Assembly (NCBI RefSeq): GCF_001429625.1 | Contig: NZ_LMSU01000002.1 | Coordinates: 868,001 to 932,000, forward strand | From: Nocardioides sp. Soil805 | Lineage (GTDB): Bacteria; Actinomycetota; Actinomycetes; Propionibacteriales; Nocardioidaceae | Reading direction: 5' to 3' | DNA: 64,000 nt | Notes under the pieces: generated by a model | What the model was told of the DNA's origin: nothing | Seen by the model: the letters and a program-made list of their open reading frames with translations, nothing else | Database searches by the model: none | Shown: positions 1 to 7,839 of the stretch, one piece after another | Layout: each line of letters begins with the position of its first letter | Numbering within the stretch: position 1 is the first letter of the stretch | Program-made: the position numbers and the translations under genes

Positions 1-1556
1 TCGAGGTGCCGGGCGGCGCGCGGGTCGATGAGCGAGGTCGCCTCGTCCAGGACCAGCGTGTGCGGGTCGGCGAGCACCAGGCGCCCCAGCGCGACCTGCT
101 GGGCCTGGGCGGCGGTGAGCGCACGGCCCCCGGAGCCGACGACCGTGTCGAGCCCCGACGGCAGTGCCTCGACCCACTCCAGCGCGTCGACGGCGTCCAG
201 CGCCTCGCTGATCGCCTCGTCGGAGGCGCCGGGGCGGGCGAGCACCAGGTTCTCCCGGAGCGTGCCGACGAAGACGTGGTGCTCCTGGGTCACCAGCGCC
301 ACGTGCCCGCGCAGGTCGTCCAGCGGCAGCTCGACGAGCCCGACGTCGCCGACCGTCACCCGGCCGGTGCGCGGCGGGTGGATGCCGGCGAGGAGCCGAC
401 CGAGCGTCGACTTGCCGGCCCCGGACGGCCCGACCATGGCGATCCGCTCGCCGACCCCGACGTCGAGGTCGACGCCGTGCAGCACGTCGCGCCCCTCGAC
501 GTAGGAGAACCGGACGTCCTGCGCCTCGAGCTTCTCGCTGGTCGGGCGTGCGCCCGAGACCGAGCGGTCGTCGGGGACGTGTGCGACTCCGAGCAGTCGG
601 GCGAGGGAGGCGGCGCCGAGCTGGAGCTCGTCGAGGATCGAGACCAGCCGGTCGACCGGGTCGATGAGCATCTGCACGTAGAGCGTCGCCGTGGTCACCT
701 CGGCCAGCGACACCGAGCCCCGGGTGTAGAGCCAGCCGCCGAAGAGCAGCGTGCCGACGACCGGCAGCAGGTAGGCCAGCTCCATGCTCGGGAAGAACAC
801 GGTGCGCAACCGCAGCGTGTACTTCTCGGCGTCGTACGACGCGGCGCAGTCGGCGTCGCCGGTCTCCACCCGCCGGCGCCCGAGGCCCAGCGCCTCGACG
901 GTGCGGGCGCCCTCGACGGTCTCCGAGAGCGTGGTGGTGATCTGGGAGTACGACGCCGTCTCACGCAGGTAGCCGTCCTTGGCGCGGGCGAGGTACCACC
1001 GCAGGCCGGTGACGAGCGGCGGGAGCGCGAGCAGGCAGGGCAGGAACACCCACCAGCCGACGCTGAGCGCGGCGGCGAAGGTCAGCACGGCCGTGACGAC
1101 GGCGATCGTCCACTCCGGCAGCGCCCAGCGCACCGACCAGCCGAGCCGGTCGATGTCGCTGCTGGTGCGGGTCAGCAGGTCCCCGGAGCCGGCCGCCTCG
1201 ACCGTGCCGACAGGCAGGGCGAGGGTGTTCTTGACGAAGTCCTCGCGCAGCTCGGCCAGCACCAGCTCGCCCATCACCTGCGAGCGGTAGCGGGCGAAGC
1301 GGGTCAGCACCGACTGGGCGAGCAGGAAGACCGCCAGCAGGACGGCGATCCGGTCGACGTGGTCGACGGTGGTGCCGTCCTCGACGGACTGCACCAGGTC
1401 GCCGAGGAGCTGGGGCGCGGCGAGCGCCGACAGCGCAGCGAGCACGTGCAGGCCGAGCGCCGACCACAGCAGCACCGGGTGCCGCTGCGCGACCTGGGCG
1501 ACGTAGCGGCGCACCGCGCGGCCGTCGGCCACGGGGAGCTTCGTGGTCACGCTCAC
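1..1556 (-). CDS. ABC exporter half-transporter with the intact ATP site (3' end cut off)
   Basis: About 518 N-terminal residues of an export-type ABC half-transporter (membrane domain then nucleotide-binding domain) are present; the gene runs off the left edge. The membrane domain spans about residues 20-310. The ATPase has a full Walker A (GPSGAGKST, about 377-385), a Q-loop Gln (LVTQE, about 424) and an intact Walker B (LVLDEAT, about 502), but the signature is degenerate: LTAAQ replaces LSGGQ at about 481. The GTG start at 1556 overlaps the upstream partner's stop as GTGA, so the two are translationally coupled and very likely form a heterodimer. Family knowledge: such dimers expel lipids, peptides or drugs; the substrate cannot be read from sequence. 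Confidence 0.93.
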   Translation of the reverse strand, partial: MSVTTKLPVADGRAVRRYVAQVAQRHPVLLWSALGLHVLAALSALAAPQLLGDLVQSVEDGTTVDHVDRIAVLLAVFLLAQSVLTRFARYRSQVMGELVLAELREDFVKNTLALPVGTVEAAGSGDLLTRTSSDIDRLGWSVRWALPEWTIAVVTAVLTFAAALSVGWWVFLPCLLALPPLVTGLRWYLARAKDGYLRETASYSQITTTLSETVEGARTVEALGLGRRRVETGDADCAASYDAEKYTLRLRTVFFPSMELAYLLPVVGTLLFGGWLYTRGSVSLAEVTTATLYVQMLIDPVDRLVSILDELQLGAASLARLLGVAHVPDDRSVSGARPTSEKLEAQDVRFSYVEGRDVLHGVDLDVGVGERIAMVGPSGAGKSTLGRLLAGIHPPRTGRVTVGDVGLVELPLDDLRGHVALVTQEHHVFVGTLRENLVLARPGASDEAISEALDAVDALEWVEALPSGLDTVVGSGGRALTAAQAQQVALGRLVLADPHTLVLDEATSLIDPRAARHL

Positions 1557-3268
1557 GACGCCGCCACCTCCACGTCACGCACGACGACGGCGCGGTAGGC
1601 GGGGTCGGAGGCGAGCAGGTCGGCGTGCGTCCCGACGGCCACGACGCGACCGTCGACGAGGAAGGCGACCTCGTCCACCGCGTCCAGCAGCAGCGGGCTC
1701 ACCGTGGTGACCACGGTGGTGCGCCCGGCCCGGTGGGCGCGCAGGCGGGCCGCGATCCGCGCCTCGGTGTGGGCGTCGACCGCGCTGGTCGGCTCCACCA
1801 GCACCAGCACCTCCGGGTCGGCCGCGAGGGCACGGGCCAGCACCAGGCGCTGGCGCTGGCCGCCGGAGAAGCTGCGGCCGCGCTCGGTGACGACCGAGTC
1901 GAGGCCCTCCGGCAGTGCCTCGAGGATGTCCTCGGCGGAGGCCGTATGGACGGCCCGCGCCACGTCGCCGCCGCCGCGCTCGTCGAGGCGGTCCCCGAGC
2001 CGGCCGGCGAAGAGCGCGGCCCCGGTGTCGGAGACGAGGACGCGCTCGCGCACGTCCGCCTGGCGCAGCGAGGTGAGAGGGACCCCGCCGAGCGTGACGT
2101 CGTCGTCGGGCTCGGTCGAGGCGAGGCCGAGGCGGTCGGCCAGCACGGCCGAGTCGTCCGGACGCTCGCACACGATGGCGGTGAGCAGGCCGGGCCGGAC
2201 CCGCAGCCCGGAGCGGACGTCGTACAGCTCGGAGCCGGGAGGCGGTACGTCGGCGGGGGAGGCGGGCTCGACGAGGTCGGGCTCGAGGGCCAGCACCTTG
2301 CAGATCCGGCGCGAGGAGACGAGGCCGCGGATGAGCTTGTTGGCGAACTCGGTGGCGGTGCGCAGCGGCAGCATGAGGAACGCCGCGTAGCCGTAGAACG
2401 CGACGAGCTCGCCGGCCGAGATCTCGCCCGCGACCGCCGAGCGGGCGCCGAGCCAGACCACGAGGACCACGAAGGTGCCGGGCAGGAGGACCTGCAGCGC
2501 GTCGAGCACCGACTGGAGCTTGGCGACCTCGACCGCCGCGGTGCGGGTGGCCTGCGACTCGCGGCGGTAGCGGTCGAGGAAGACCTGCTCGCCGCCGATG
2601 CCGCGCAGCACGCGCAGGCCACCGACGATGTCGGTGCCGGTGTTGGACAGCTCGCTGCGCATCTGGCGCTCGCGCGCGCTGCGGGCCTGGAGCGGGCGGA
2701 GCAGCGGACCCAGGACGAGCATCAGCAGCGGGACGCCGATGAGGACCACGAGGCCGAGCTGCACCGAGGTGCTCAGCAGGATCGCGGACACCAGCAGGAA
2801 GGACACGATCGCGCCGGCGAAGCGGGCGGTCACGTCCATCACGTTGCCGACGTGGTCGAGGTCTCCGGTGCCGATGGCGATGACCTCGCCGGTGCTCACC
2901 TTGCGCGGCAGCGCCCCGCCGAGGCGGACGGTCTGGCGGGTCACGAGCTGGACGACGCGGTACGACGCGGTCAGCCAGTTGGTGACCGCGAAGCGGTGCC
3001 GCATGATCCCGGTGACGGCCTGCAGCAGGCCGATGACGAGCATGACCCCGGCCCACAGCACCAGCTGCTGCTGGTCCTTGGCGGCGACCCCGCGGTCGAT
3101 CGCGAGGCCCAGGACGGCGGGCAGCACGGCCTGGCAGGACATCCACACGATCCCGAAGCCCATGCCCCCCAGCAGGGTGCGCCACTGGCCCCTCGCGAGC
3201 CACCACAGGAACAGGCGCGGCGAGCGGTGGTCGGCGGTGCCGGGGTCGAGGACAGGGAGGTCACGCAC
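1553..3268 (-). CDS. ABC exporter half-transporter with degenerate ATP site
   Basis: 571-residue partner of the downstream half-transporter. Transmembrane domain about 20-310, ATPase-like domain about 345-565. The signature FSGGQRQ (about 467-473) is intact, but the other motifs are lost: the Walker A position reads CERPDDSAVLA with no GK[ST], Walker B is LVLVEPTS (Asp to Val), the Q-loop Gln is absent (VLVSDTG) and the H-loop His is replaced (TTVSPLL). It can therefore only lend its signature to the partner's nucleotide site. I chose GTG at 3268 rather than TTG at 3277 because a TAGGTT box ends seven bases upstream, fitting a leaderless transcript. Heterodimeric exporter assignment is secure; substrate unknown. 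Confidence 0.93.
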   Translation of the reverse strand: MRDLPVLDPGTADHRSPRLFLWWLARGQWRTLLGGMGFGIVWMSCQAVLPAVLGLAIDRGVAAKDQQQLVLWAGVMLVIGLLQAVTGIMRHRFAVTNWLTASYRVVQLVTRQTVRLGGALPRKVSTGEVIAIGTGDLDHVGNVMDVTARFAGAIVSFLLVSAILLSTSVQLGLVVLIGVPLLMLVLGPLLRPLQARSARERQMRSELSNTGTDIVGGLRVLRGIGGEQVFLDRYRRESQATRTAAVEVAKLQSVLDALQVLLPGTFVVLVVWLGARSAVAGEISAGELVAFYGYAAFLMLPLRTATEFANKLIRGLVSSRRICKVLALEPDLVEPASPADVPPPGSELYDVRSGLRVRPGLLTAIVCERPDDSAVLADRLGLASTEPDDDVTLGGVPLTSLRQADVRERVLVSDTGAALFAGRLGDRLDERGGGDVARAVHTASAEDILEALPEGLDSVVTERGRSFSGGQRQRLVLARALAADPEVLVLVEPTSAVDAHTEARIAARLRAHRAGRTTVVTTVSPLLLDAVDEVAFLVDGRVVAVGTHADLLASDPAYRAVVVRDVEVAAS

Positions 3269-3275
3269 TCGCCCC

Positions 3276-3281
3276 AACCTA
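3276..3281 (-). promoter_or_regulatory. -10 box for leaderless ABC exporter transcript
   Basis: TAGGTT on the minus strand, seven bases before the GTG at 3268. No Shine-Dalgarno sequence lies between, so transcription probably starts at or next to the start codon. No convincing -35 seen. Confidence 0.55.
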
Positions 3282-3319
3282 CGTTTGTGGAGGGCCCGCG
3301 GACGAATCCTTTTCGGCGC

Positions 3320-3997
3320 TCAGGCCTCGGTGAAGGCCTCGCCCGCGAGGACCGCCGTCACGGCCGCGGAGGTGGGCTCGGTGCCGAGCAGCGTGGCGCC
3401 CACGAACTCGGCGGCGTACCGCTCGAACGTGCGGCCGTGGCGCAGCATCGCGTGCCGTCCGCCCGGTACGGCGACGAAGCCCACGCGGGCGGTGGCCGAG
3501 AGCCGACGGGCGACCGCGGCGGCGCGCTCGGGGGAGGCGACCCGGTCGTCGGTGCCGTGCACGAACAGGACCTGCCGGCCCGACAGGTCCACGCCGTCGC
3601 TGGGGTAGAGCCACGGGTTGAGGGCGACCGCGCTGCGCACGCCGGGACGATCGGCGGCGAGCAGCGCCGCCCGGCCGCCGAGCGAGTGGCCGACCAGCGC
3701 CGTCGGCAACGGGCCGAGGGACCGCGCCACCTCGTCCAGCGCCCACGCGACGTCCATCACCGGTGTGGTCGAGGAGTCCCAGCCGCGGTGGGAGTTGAGC
3801 AGCCGGTAGACCGCCAGGCGCCGACCTCCCGCGCGGGCGATCCGCGCCGCCACCGGGACCATCCGCAGCACCGACAGCTGGGTGGGGCTGACCATCGCCT
3901 GCTCGGTCCGGCTGGCGCCGCCGTGCAGGACCAGGACCACGCCCTCGGGCTCGCGCGGCACGTGGGTGGCGACCAGCCGGGCTCGCGTCGTCGCCAC
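3320..3997 (-). CDS. alpha/beta hydrolase
   Basis: 225-residue single-domain alpha/beta-hydrolase, probably cytoplasmic (no signal peptide). Oxyanion-loop HGG at 25-27, nucleophile elbow GHSLGG with Ser105, candidate acid in HGTDD (149-153) and candidate His182 in GGRHAML. The size fits dienelactone-hydrolase or small-esterase types; substrate unknown. It starts one base after the stop of the YbaK-type gene, so the two are probably cotranscribed. The gap to the ABC exporter downstream is about 50 bp. Confidence 0.85.
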   Translation of the reverse strand: MATTRARLVATHVPREPEGVVLVLHGGASRTEQAMVSPTQLSVLRMVPVAARIARAGGRRLAVYRLLNSHRGWDSSTTPVMDVAWALDEVARSLGPLPTALVGHSLGGRAALLAADRPGVRSAVALNPWLYPSDGVDLSGRQVLFVHGTDDRVASPERAAAVARRLSATARVGFVAVPGGRHAMLRHGRTFERYAAEFVGATLLGTEPTSAAVTAVLAGEAFTEA

Positions 3998-3998
3998 G

Positions 3999-4559
3999 TC
4001 AGCGGCCCAGCCCGGGCACGACCTCGACGCCGGGCAGCTCCCCGAGGGCGCTGCCGGGCACGAGCAGCTTGGAGCGGCGTACGCCGGAGCCCAGGATCAC
4101 CACCGGCTCGCCCAGCAGCCGCTCGTCGACGAGCACCCGCCACGGGTCCGGCAGCCCGACGGGCGTGATGCCGCCGTGCTCCATCCCCGACTCCTCCACG
4201 GCCCGCTCCATCGCCAGGAACGTCGCCTTGCGGACGTCGAGCAGTCCACGGACCAGGGTGTTGACGTCAGCGCGGGTGTCGGCGCGCACGACGCAGGCGG
4301 CGGTGCGTTCCTCGCCGGTACGCCGTCCCGTCACGACCACACAGTTGCCCGACGCGGCCAGGGGCAGGTCGTACGCGGCGGTCATCGCCGCCGTGTCGGC
4401 AAGGTCCGGGTCGATTCCCACGACCGCCACCTGTCCCGCGGCGGGCCAGGACGCCAGGGCGGCCGCCACGGGCGGGGCGACCAGGTCGAGGTGGTCGAGC
4501 ACGGGCAGGGAGTCCAGTCGCGGGAAGCTCGGCAGCGTCACCGGACCATCATGTGCCAT
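3999..4559 (-). CDS. YbaK/EbsC-family aminoacyl-tRNA deacylase-like protein
   Basis: 186 residues matching the YbaK/ProX editing-domain family, which hydrolyses mischarged aminoacyl-tRNA such as Cys- or Ala-tRNAPro. Supporting stretches are LAASGNCVVV (about 88-97), the family-typical KATFLAMERA region (about 131-140) and the GGITPVGLP loop (about 149-157). It is first in a two-gene leftward unit with the alpha/beta hydrolase. The start is less certain: ATG 4559 has no clear ribosome site, and a GTG six codons downstream is possible. Family assignment is good; tRNA specificity is not determinable here. Confidence 0.85.
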   Translation of the reverse strand: MAHDGPVTLPSFPRLDSLPVLDHLDLVAPPVAAALASWPAAGQVAVVGIDPDLADTAAMTAAYDLPLAASGNCVVVTGRRTGEERTAACVVRADTRADVNTLVRGLLDVRKATFLAMERAVEESGMEHGGITPVGLPDPWRVLVDERLLGEPVVILGSGVRRSKLLVPGSALGELPGVEVVPGLGR

Positions 4560-4618
4560 TCACCCTGAGGTCGTGCCCGCGTCCCGCCGCCGCCTCGTCG
4601 CCCCCGGACGCTGGGGCC

Positions 4619-5671
4619 ATGACCGTGCTGGACGTCACCCGGCCCGTCCTCGACCGGACCTCCAGCCTGGTGCTGACGCCCGCGGTCGTGGCCCACCGCG
4701 GCGCGAGCGGGCACCGGCCCGAGCACACGCTGGAGGCCTACCGGACCGCGATCCGGATGGGGGCCGACGACATCGAGCTCGACCTCGTGATCACCCGCGA
4801 CGGCGTGCTCGTCGTGCGCCACGACGCGGAGCTGAGTCGCACCACGGACGTGGCGGACCATCCCGGGCTGGCCCACCTCCGCACCACCCGCACGATCGAC
4901 GGCGTGGAGACGACCGGCTGGTTCGTCGAGGACCTCACGCTCGCCCAGCTCAAGACCCTCGCCGCACGCGAGCGGATGCGGGGCACCCGCTCGGCCAACA
5001 CCGCCTGGGACGGCCTCGAGGGGGTGCCCACCTTCACCGAGGTGCTCGCCATGGTCGGGGCCGAGTCCGTGCGCCGCGGGCGCGCGGTCGGGGTGATGGT
5101 CGAGCTCAAGCACGCGGCCCACTTCGAGTCCGTCGGCCTGACCCTGGACGTGCCGCTGCTGTCGGACCTCGGCCGCCACGGGCTCGACCACCCCTGGGCG
5201 CGGGTCACGCTGATGTCCTTCGAGACGACCGTGCTGCGCCGGCTGGCCGGTCGCACCCGGCTGCCCGTCGTGCAGCTGCTCGACCGCGGTCACCGCCGGC
5301 CCGCCGACCTGGCGGCCGCCGGCGACCCCACGACGTACGCCGACCTGGCCTCCCCCGAGGGGCTGGCCCGCATCGACGACTACGCCGACGGCATCGGGGC
5401 CCACCGGGAGCTCGTCCTGCCCCGCGACGCGGCGGGTGCGATCGGGGAGCCCTCCTCGCTGGTCCGCGACGCGCACCGGGCCTGGCTCACCGTGCACGTC
5501 TGGACGTTGCGCGCGGAGAACCGCTTCCTGCCGGCCAACCTGCGCCGCGGCCCCGCTCCCGACGCCCACGGCGACATGGCCGGCGAGGTGCGGGCCCTGC
5601 TCGACGCCGGGGTCGACGGCATCATCACCGACCACCCCGGGGTGGCCCTGCGCGCCGCCCGGGGGTACTAG
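4619..5671 (+). CDS. glycerophosphodiester phosphodiesterase (no signal peptide)
   Basis: 350-residue GDPD-family enzyme that hydrolyses glycerophosphodiesters to glycerol-3-phosphate and an alcohol. The metal and phosphate motifs are present: HRGASGHRPEHT near the N-terminus (His in place of the Asn of the common PENT), IELDL, VVRHD and MVELK. The C-terminal VDGIITDHP closes the TIM barrel. I chose ATG 4619 because the upstream in-frame ATG (4553) would overlap the divergent YbaK start and adds residues unlike the family; GACGCT lies six bases before 4619. No export signal, unlike the paralogue at 6430. The two proteins share extended similarity (TTDVADHP, VIDG/TIDG, TGWF-ED). Confidence 0.92.
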   Translation: MTVLDVTRPVLDRTSSLVLTPAVVAHRGASGHRPEHTLEAYRTAIRMGADDIELDLVITRDGVLVVRHDAELSRTTDVADHPGLAHLRTTRTIDGVETTGWFVEDLTLAQLKTLAARERMRGTRSANTAWDGLEGVPTFTEVLAMVGAESVRRGRAVGVMVELKHAAHFESVGLTLDVPLLSDLGRHGLDHPWARVTLMSFETTVLRRLAGRTRLPVVQLLDRGHRRPADLAAAGDPTTYADLASPEGLARIDDYADGIGAHRELVLPRDAAGAIGEPSSLVRDAHRAWLTVHVWTLRAENRFLPANLRRGPAPDAHGDMAGEVRALLDAGVDGIITDHPGVALRAARGY

Positions 5672-5753
5672 ACAAGGCGTGCCATTCCGCACCGCTCCTC
5701 GCCGGGCGTAGCGTCGAGAGCCTGTGAGGAACACCCTCGTCCAGGAGGTCGTC

Positions 5754-6347
5754 ATGCACGTGCGCAGGCTCGCCGCACCAGCCGCCGTCCTCCTCGCAGC
5801 GACCCTGGTCGCCGCACCGGCGGCCACGGCGGACCAGGTGGTGAACGACCACTACGCGTTCACCGACAGCCACATCGAGCAGGAGGAGCACGGGGACGAC
5901 TTCTGCGGCGGGACCGTGGAGTTCCCAGTCCGCTACGACCTCTCCGTCGAGGGCTTCTTCCACGGCATGCGTCGAGGTGACGGCCTGGTCTACTTCGCTG
6001 ACACGTTCCGGGTGGTCGAGTCCTACACGAACGTGCTCGACGGCGCGTCCCTCACCCACCTGAGGGTCGGTCGCCGTGCCGACATCTCGATCGTGGACAA
6101 CGGGGACGGGACGCTCACGATCACGTCCAGGTTCACCGGCCGCACCCACGTCATCGGACCGGACGGCGACGTCCTGTTCCGCGACGTCGGCCAGGTCCAG
6201 GAGTCGATCATCGTGGCCCACGGCGGCACCCTGGACAACCCCGACGACGACGTGTTCGTGGAGTACCTCGGCGAGAGCAAGCGGGTCGGCCGCTGGGACA
6301 CCGAGGGCAGGGACTTCTGCACGGACGTGGTGGAGCTCCTGGGCTGA
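5754..6347 (+). CDS. small secreted protein of unknown function
   Basis: 197 residues with a clear Sec signal: MHVRR, then a hydrophobic run and an AATADQ cleavage region at about 24-28. The mature part is polar, beta-rich in appearance and has two Cys (DDFCGG and RDFCTD near the ends) that could form a disulfide. ATG 5754 is supported by AGGAGG at 5743-5748; the in-frame start 30 bases earlier lacks this. Sits between two GDPD paralogues on the same strand. I do not recognise a named domain. Confidence 0.85.
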   Translation: MHVRRLAAPAAVLLAATLVAAPAATADQVVNDHYAFTDSHIEQEEHGDDFCGGTVEFPVRYDLSVEGFFHGMRRGDGLVYFADTFRVVESYTNVLDGASLTHLRVGRRADISIVDNGDGTLTITSRFTGRTHVIGPDGDVLFRDVGQVQESIIVAHGGTLDNPDDDVFVEYLGESKRVGRWDTEGRDFCTDVVELLG

Positions 6348-6348
6348 T

Positions 6349-6379
6349 CGTCAGGTGTGACCGGACGCGTCACCTGACG
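6349..6379. terminator. inverted repeat, possible terminator
   Basis: CGTCAGGTG (6349-6357) is perfectly complementary to CACCTGACG (6371-6379) across a 13-base loop, starting two bases after the small secreted protein's stop codon. There is no U-tract, as is common for actinobacterial terminators. It could instead be an operator for the GDPD gene at 6430. Confidence 0.5.
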
Positions 6380-6429
6380 TTCACCGCGCGCTCGGCGCCC
6401 GGCCGCTCGCGCCCGCTTGGCTCCGTGAC

Positions 6430-7530
6430 ATGACCTCTCGGAAGACCACCCGGGCCGCCGCCGTCGCGCTGACCGCCGCCGCCACGTTCCTCGTCCCCAC
6501 GCTGCTCCTCCCGTCCGCCGCGCAGGCGGGCCCGAGCACCGACCTGGCCGCCGACCCGGTGGTCATCGGCCACCGCGGCGCCTCCGGCTACCGCCCCGAG
6601 CACACCCTCGCGTCCTACGAGCTCGCGATCCGGCAGGGCGCCGACTACATCGAGCCGGACCTCGTCTCGACCGAGGACGGCGTCCTGGTCGCCCGCCACG
6701 AGAACGAGATCAGCGGCACCACCGACGTCGCCGACCACCCCGAGTTCGCGGACCGCCGGACCACCAAGGTCATCGACGGCCGACCGGTGACCGGCTGGTT
6801 CACCGAGGACTTCACCTACCAGGAGCTGCGGACCCTGCGCGCCGTCGAGCGGCTCCCCGACGTGCGGCCGGACAACACGGCGTACGACGGCGAGTACCGG
6901 ATCCCGACGCTCGACGAGGTCCTCAAGCTGGCCCGCCGCGAGGGGGTGGGGGTCTACCCCGAGACCAAGCACCCATCCTACTTCGACTCGATCGGCCTCT
7001 CCCTCGAGGAGCCGCTCGTTGCCGCGCTTGCCAAGCGGAAGCTGGACGACGCCGACGACGAGGTGATCATCCAGTCCTTCGAGGTCTCCAACCTCCGCGA
7101 GCTCGACACGATGGTCGACGTCGACCTCGCCCAGCTCGTCGACGGGTCCGGCGGACCGGCCGACCTGCCGGGCACGACGTACGCCTCGATGGTCACCGCC
7201 GCCGGGCTGCGGGCGATCGCGACGTACGCCGACGGCGTCGGGGCCGCGAAGAACTGGGTGCTGCCCCGTGACGCGAGCGGAGCCACGGGCGCACCCTCGG
7301 CCGTGGTCGACGACGCCCACGCCGCCGGCCTGGTCGTCCACGTCTGGACGCTGCGCCGCGAGAACCAGTTCATGGCCAGCAACTTCCGCGTCGGCACCGA
7401 CCCGAACGCGCCCGGCGACCTGTACGCCGAGTCCCGGGCGTTCCTCGACGCCGGGGTCGACGGACTCTTCTCCGACAACCCCGACGTCGCGGCGCGGGCC
7501 TTGGCCGACTGGCTCGCCGAGCAGGGCTGA
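6430..7530 (+). CDS. secreted glycerophosphodiester phosphodiesterase
   Basis: 366 residues. The N-terminal signal peptide (MTSRKTTRAA then hydrophobic to about residue 35, AAQAG cleavage region) indicates export. GDPD motifs: HRGASGYRPEHT, IEPDL, VARHE, YPETKHP and VDGLFSDNP. Together with the gene at 4619 it forms a paralogous pair, one cytoplasmic and one exported, consistent with scavenging of phospholipid head-group diesters or of wall teichoic-acid glycerophosphate (inference). The stop lies two bases from the convergent small membrane protein. Confidence 0.93.
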   Translation: MTSRKTTRAAAVALTAAATFLVPTLLLPSAAQAGPSTDLAADPVVIGHRGASGYRPEHTLASYELAIRQGADYIEPDLVSTEDGVLVARHENEISGTTDVADHPEFADRRTTKVIDGRPVTGWFTEDFTYQELRTLRAVERLPDVRPDNTAYDGEYRIPTLDEVLKLARREGVGVYPETKHPSYFDSIGLSLEEPLVAALAKRKLDDADDEVIIQSFEVSNLRELDTMVDVDLAQLVDGSGGPADLPGTTYASMVTAAGLRAIATYADGVGAAKNWVLPRDASGATGAPSAVVDDAHAAGLVVHVWTLRRENQFMASNFRVGTDPNAPGDLYAESRAFLDAGVDGLFSDNPDVAARALADWLAEQG

Positions 7531-7532
7531 GG

Positions 7533-7829
7533 TCAGTACCTGGCGCTCCCTCGGCGGCGGCCGGTCAGCACGACCGCGAGCAGGCCGGCCACGCCGGCCG
7601 CCAGCCAGGGGAGCGGCATCAGCCAGCGCAGGTCGTCCGAGCCGATGGCGCCGGACTCGAAGAGCAGCCAGATCGCCGTCAGGCCCAGGAACGCGACCCC
7701 CATCACCAGGTGCCCGACGCTGACCGGGTGCCGACCGGTGGTGTCGCGGTCGGGCTCGGCGGGCGAGGGCGACCCGTAGGTCACCGGGTCGATCCCGTCG
7801 TAGGTCTCGTCGTAGGTCTCGTCGTTCAT
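7533..7829 (-). CDS. small two-helix membrane protein
   Basis: 98 residues: an acidic, Asp/Thr/Tyr-rich N-terminus (about 1-35), two hydrophobic helices (about 38-60 and 68-88) and a basic RRRGSARY tail. It starts ten bases after the stop of the PspC-type gene on the same strand and is probably its operon partner. Function unknown. Confidence 0.75.
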   Translation of the reverse strand: MNDETYDETYDGIDPVTYGSPSPAEPDRDTTGRHPVSVGHLVMGVAFLGLTAIWLLFESGAIGSDDLRWLMPLPWLAAGVAGLLAVVLTGRRRGSARY

Positions 7830-7839
7830 CGTCTCGTCC

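Noticed and set aside
6..1598. A 530-codon plus-strand frame at the left edge
   Set aside because: It is the shadow of the leftward ABC gene, whose Walker motifs are clear; the plus-strand product has no recognisable composition or motif.
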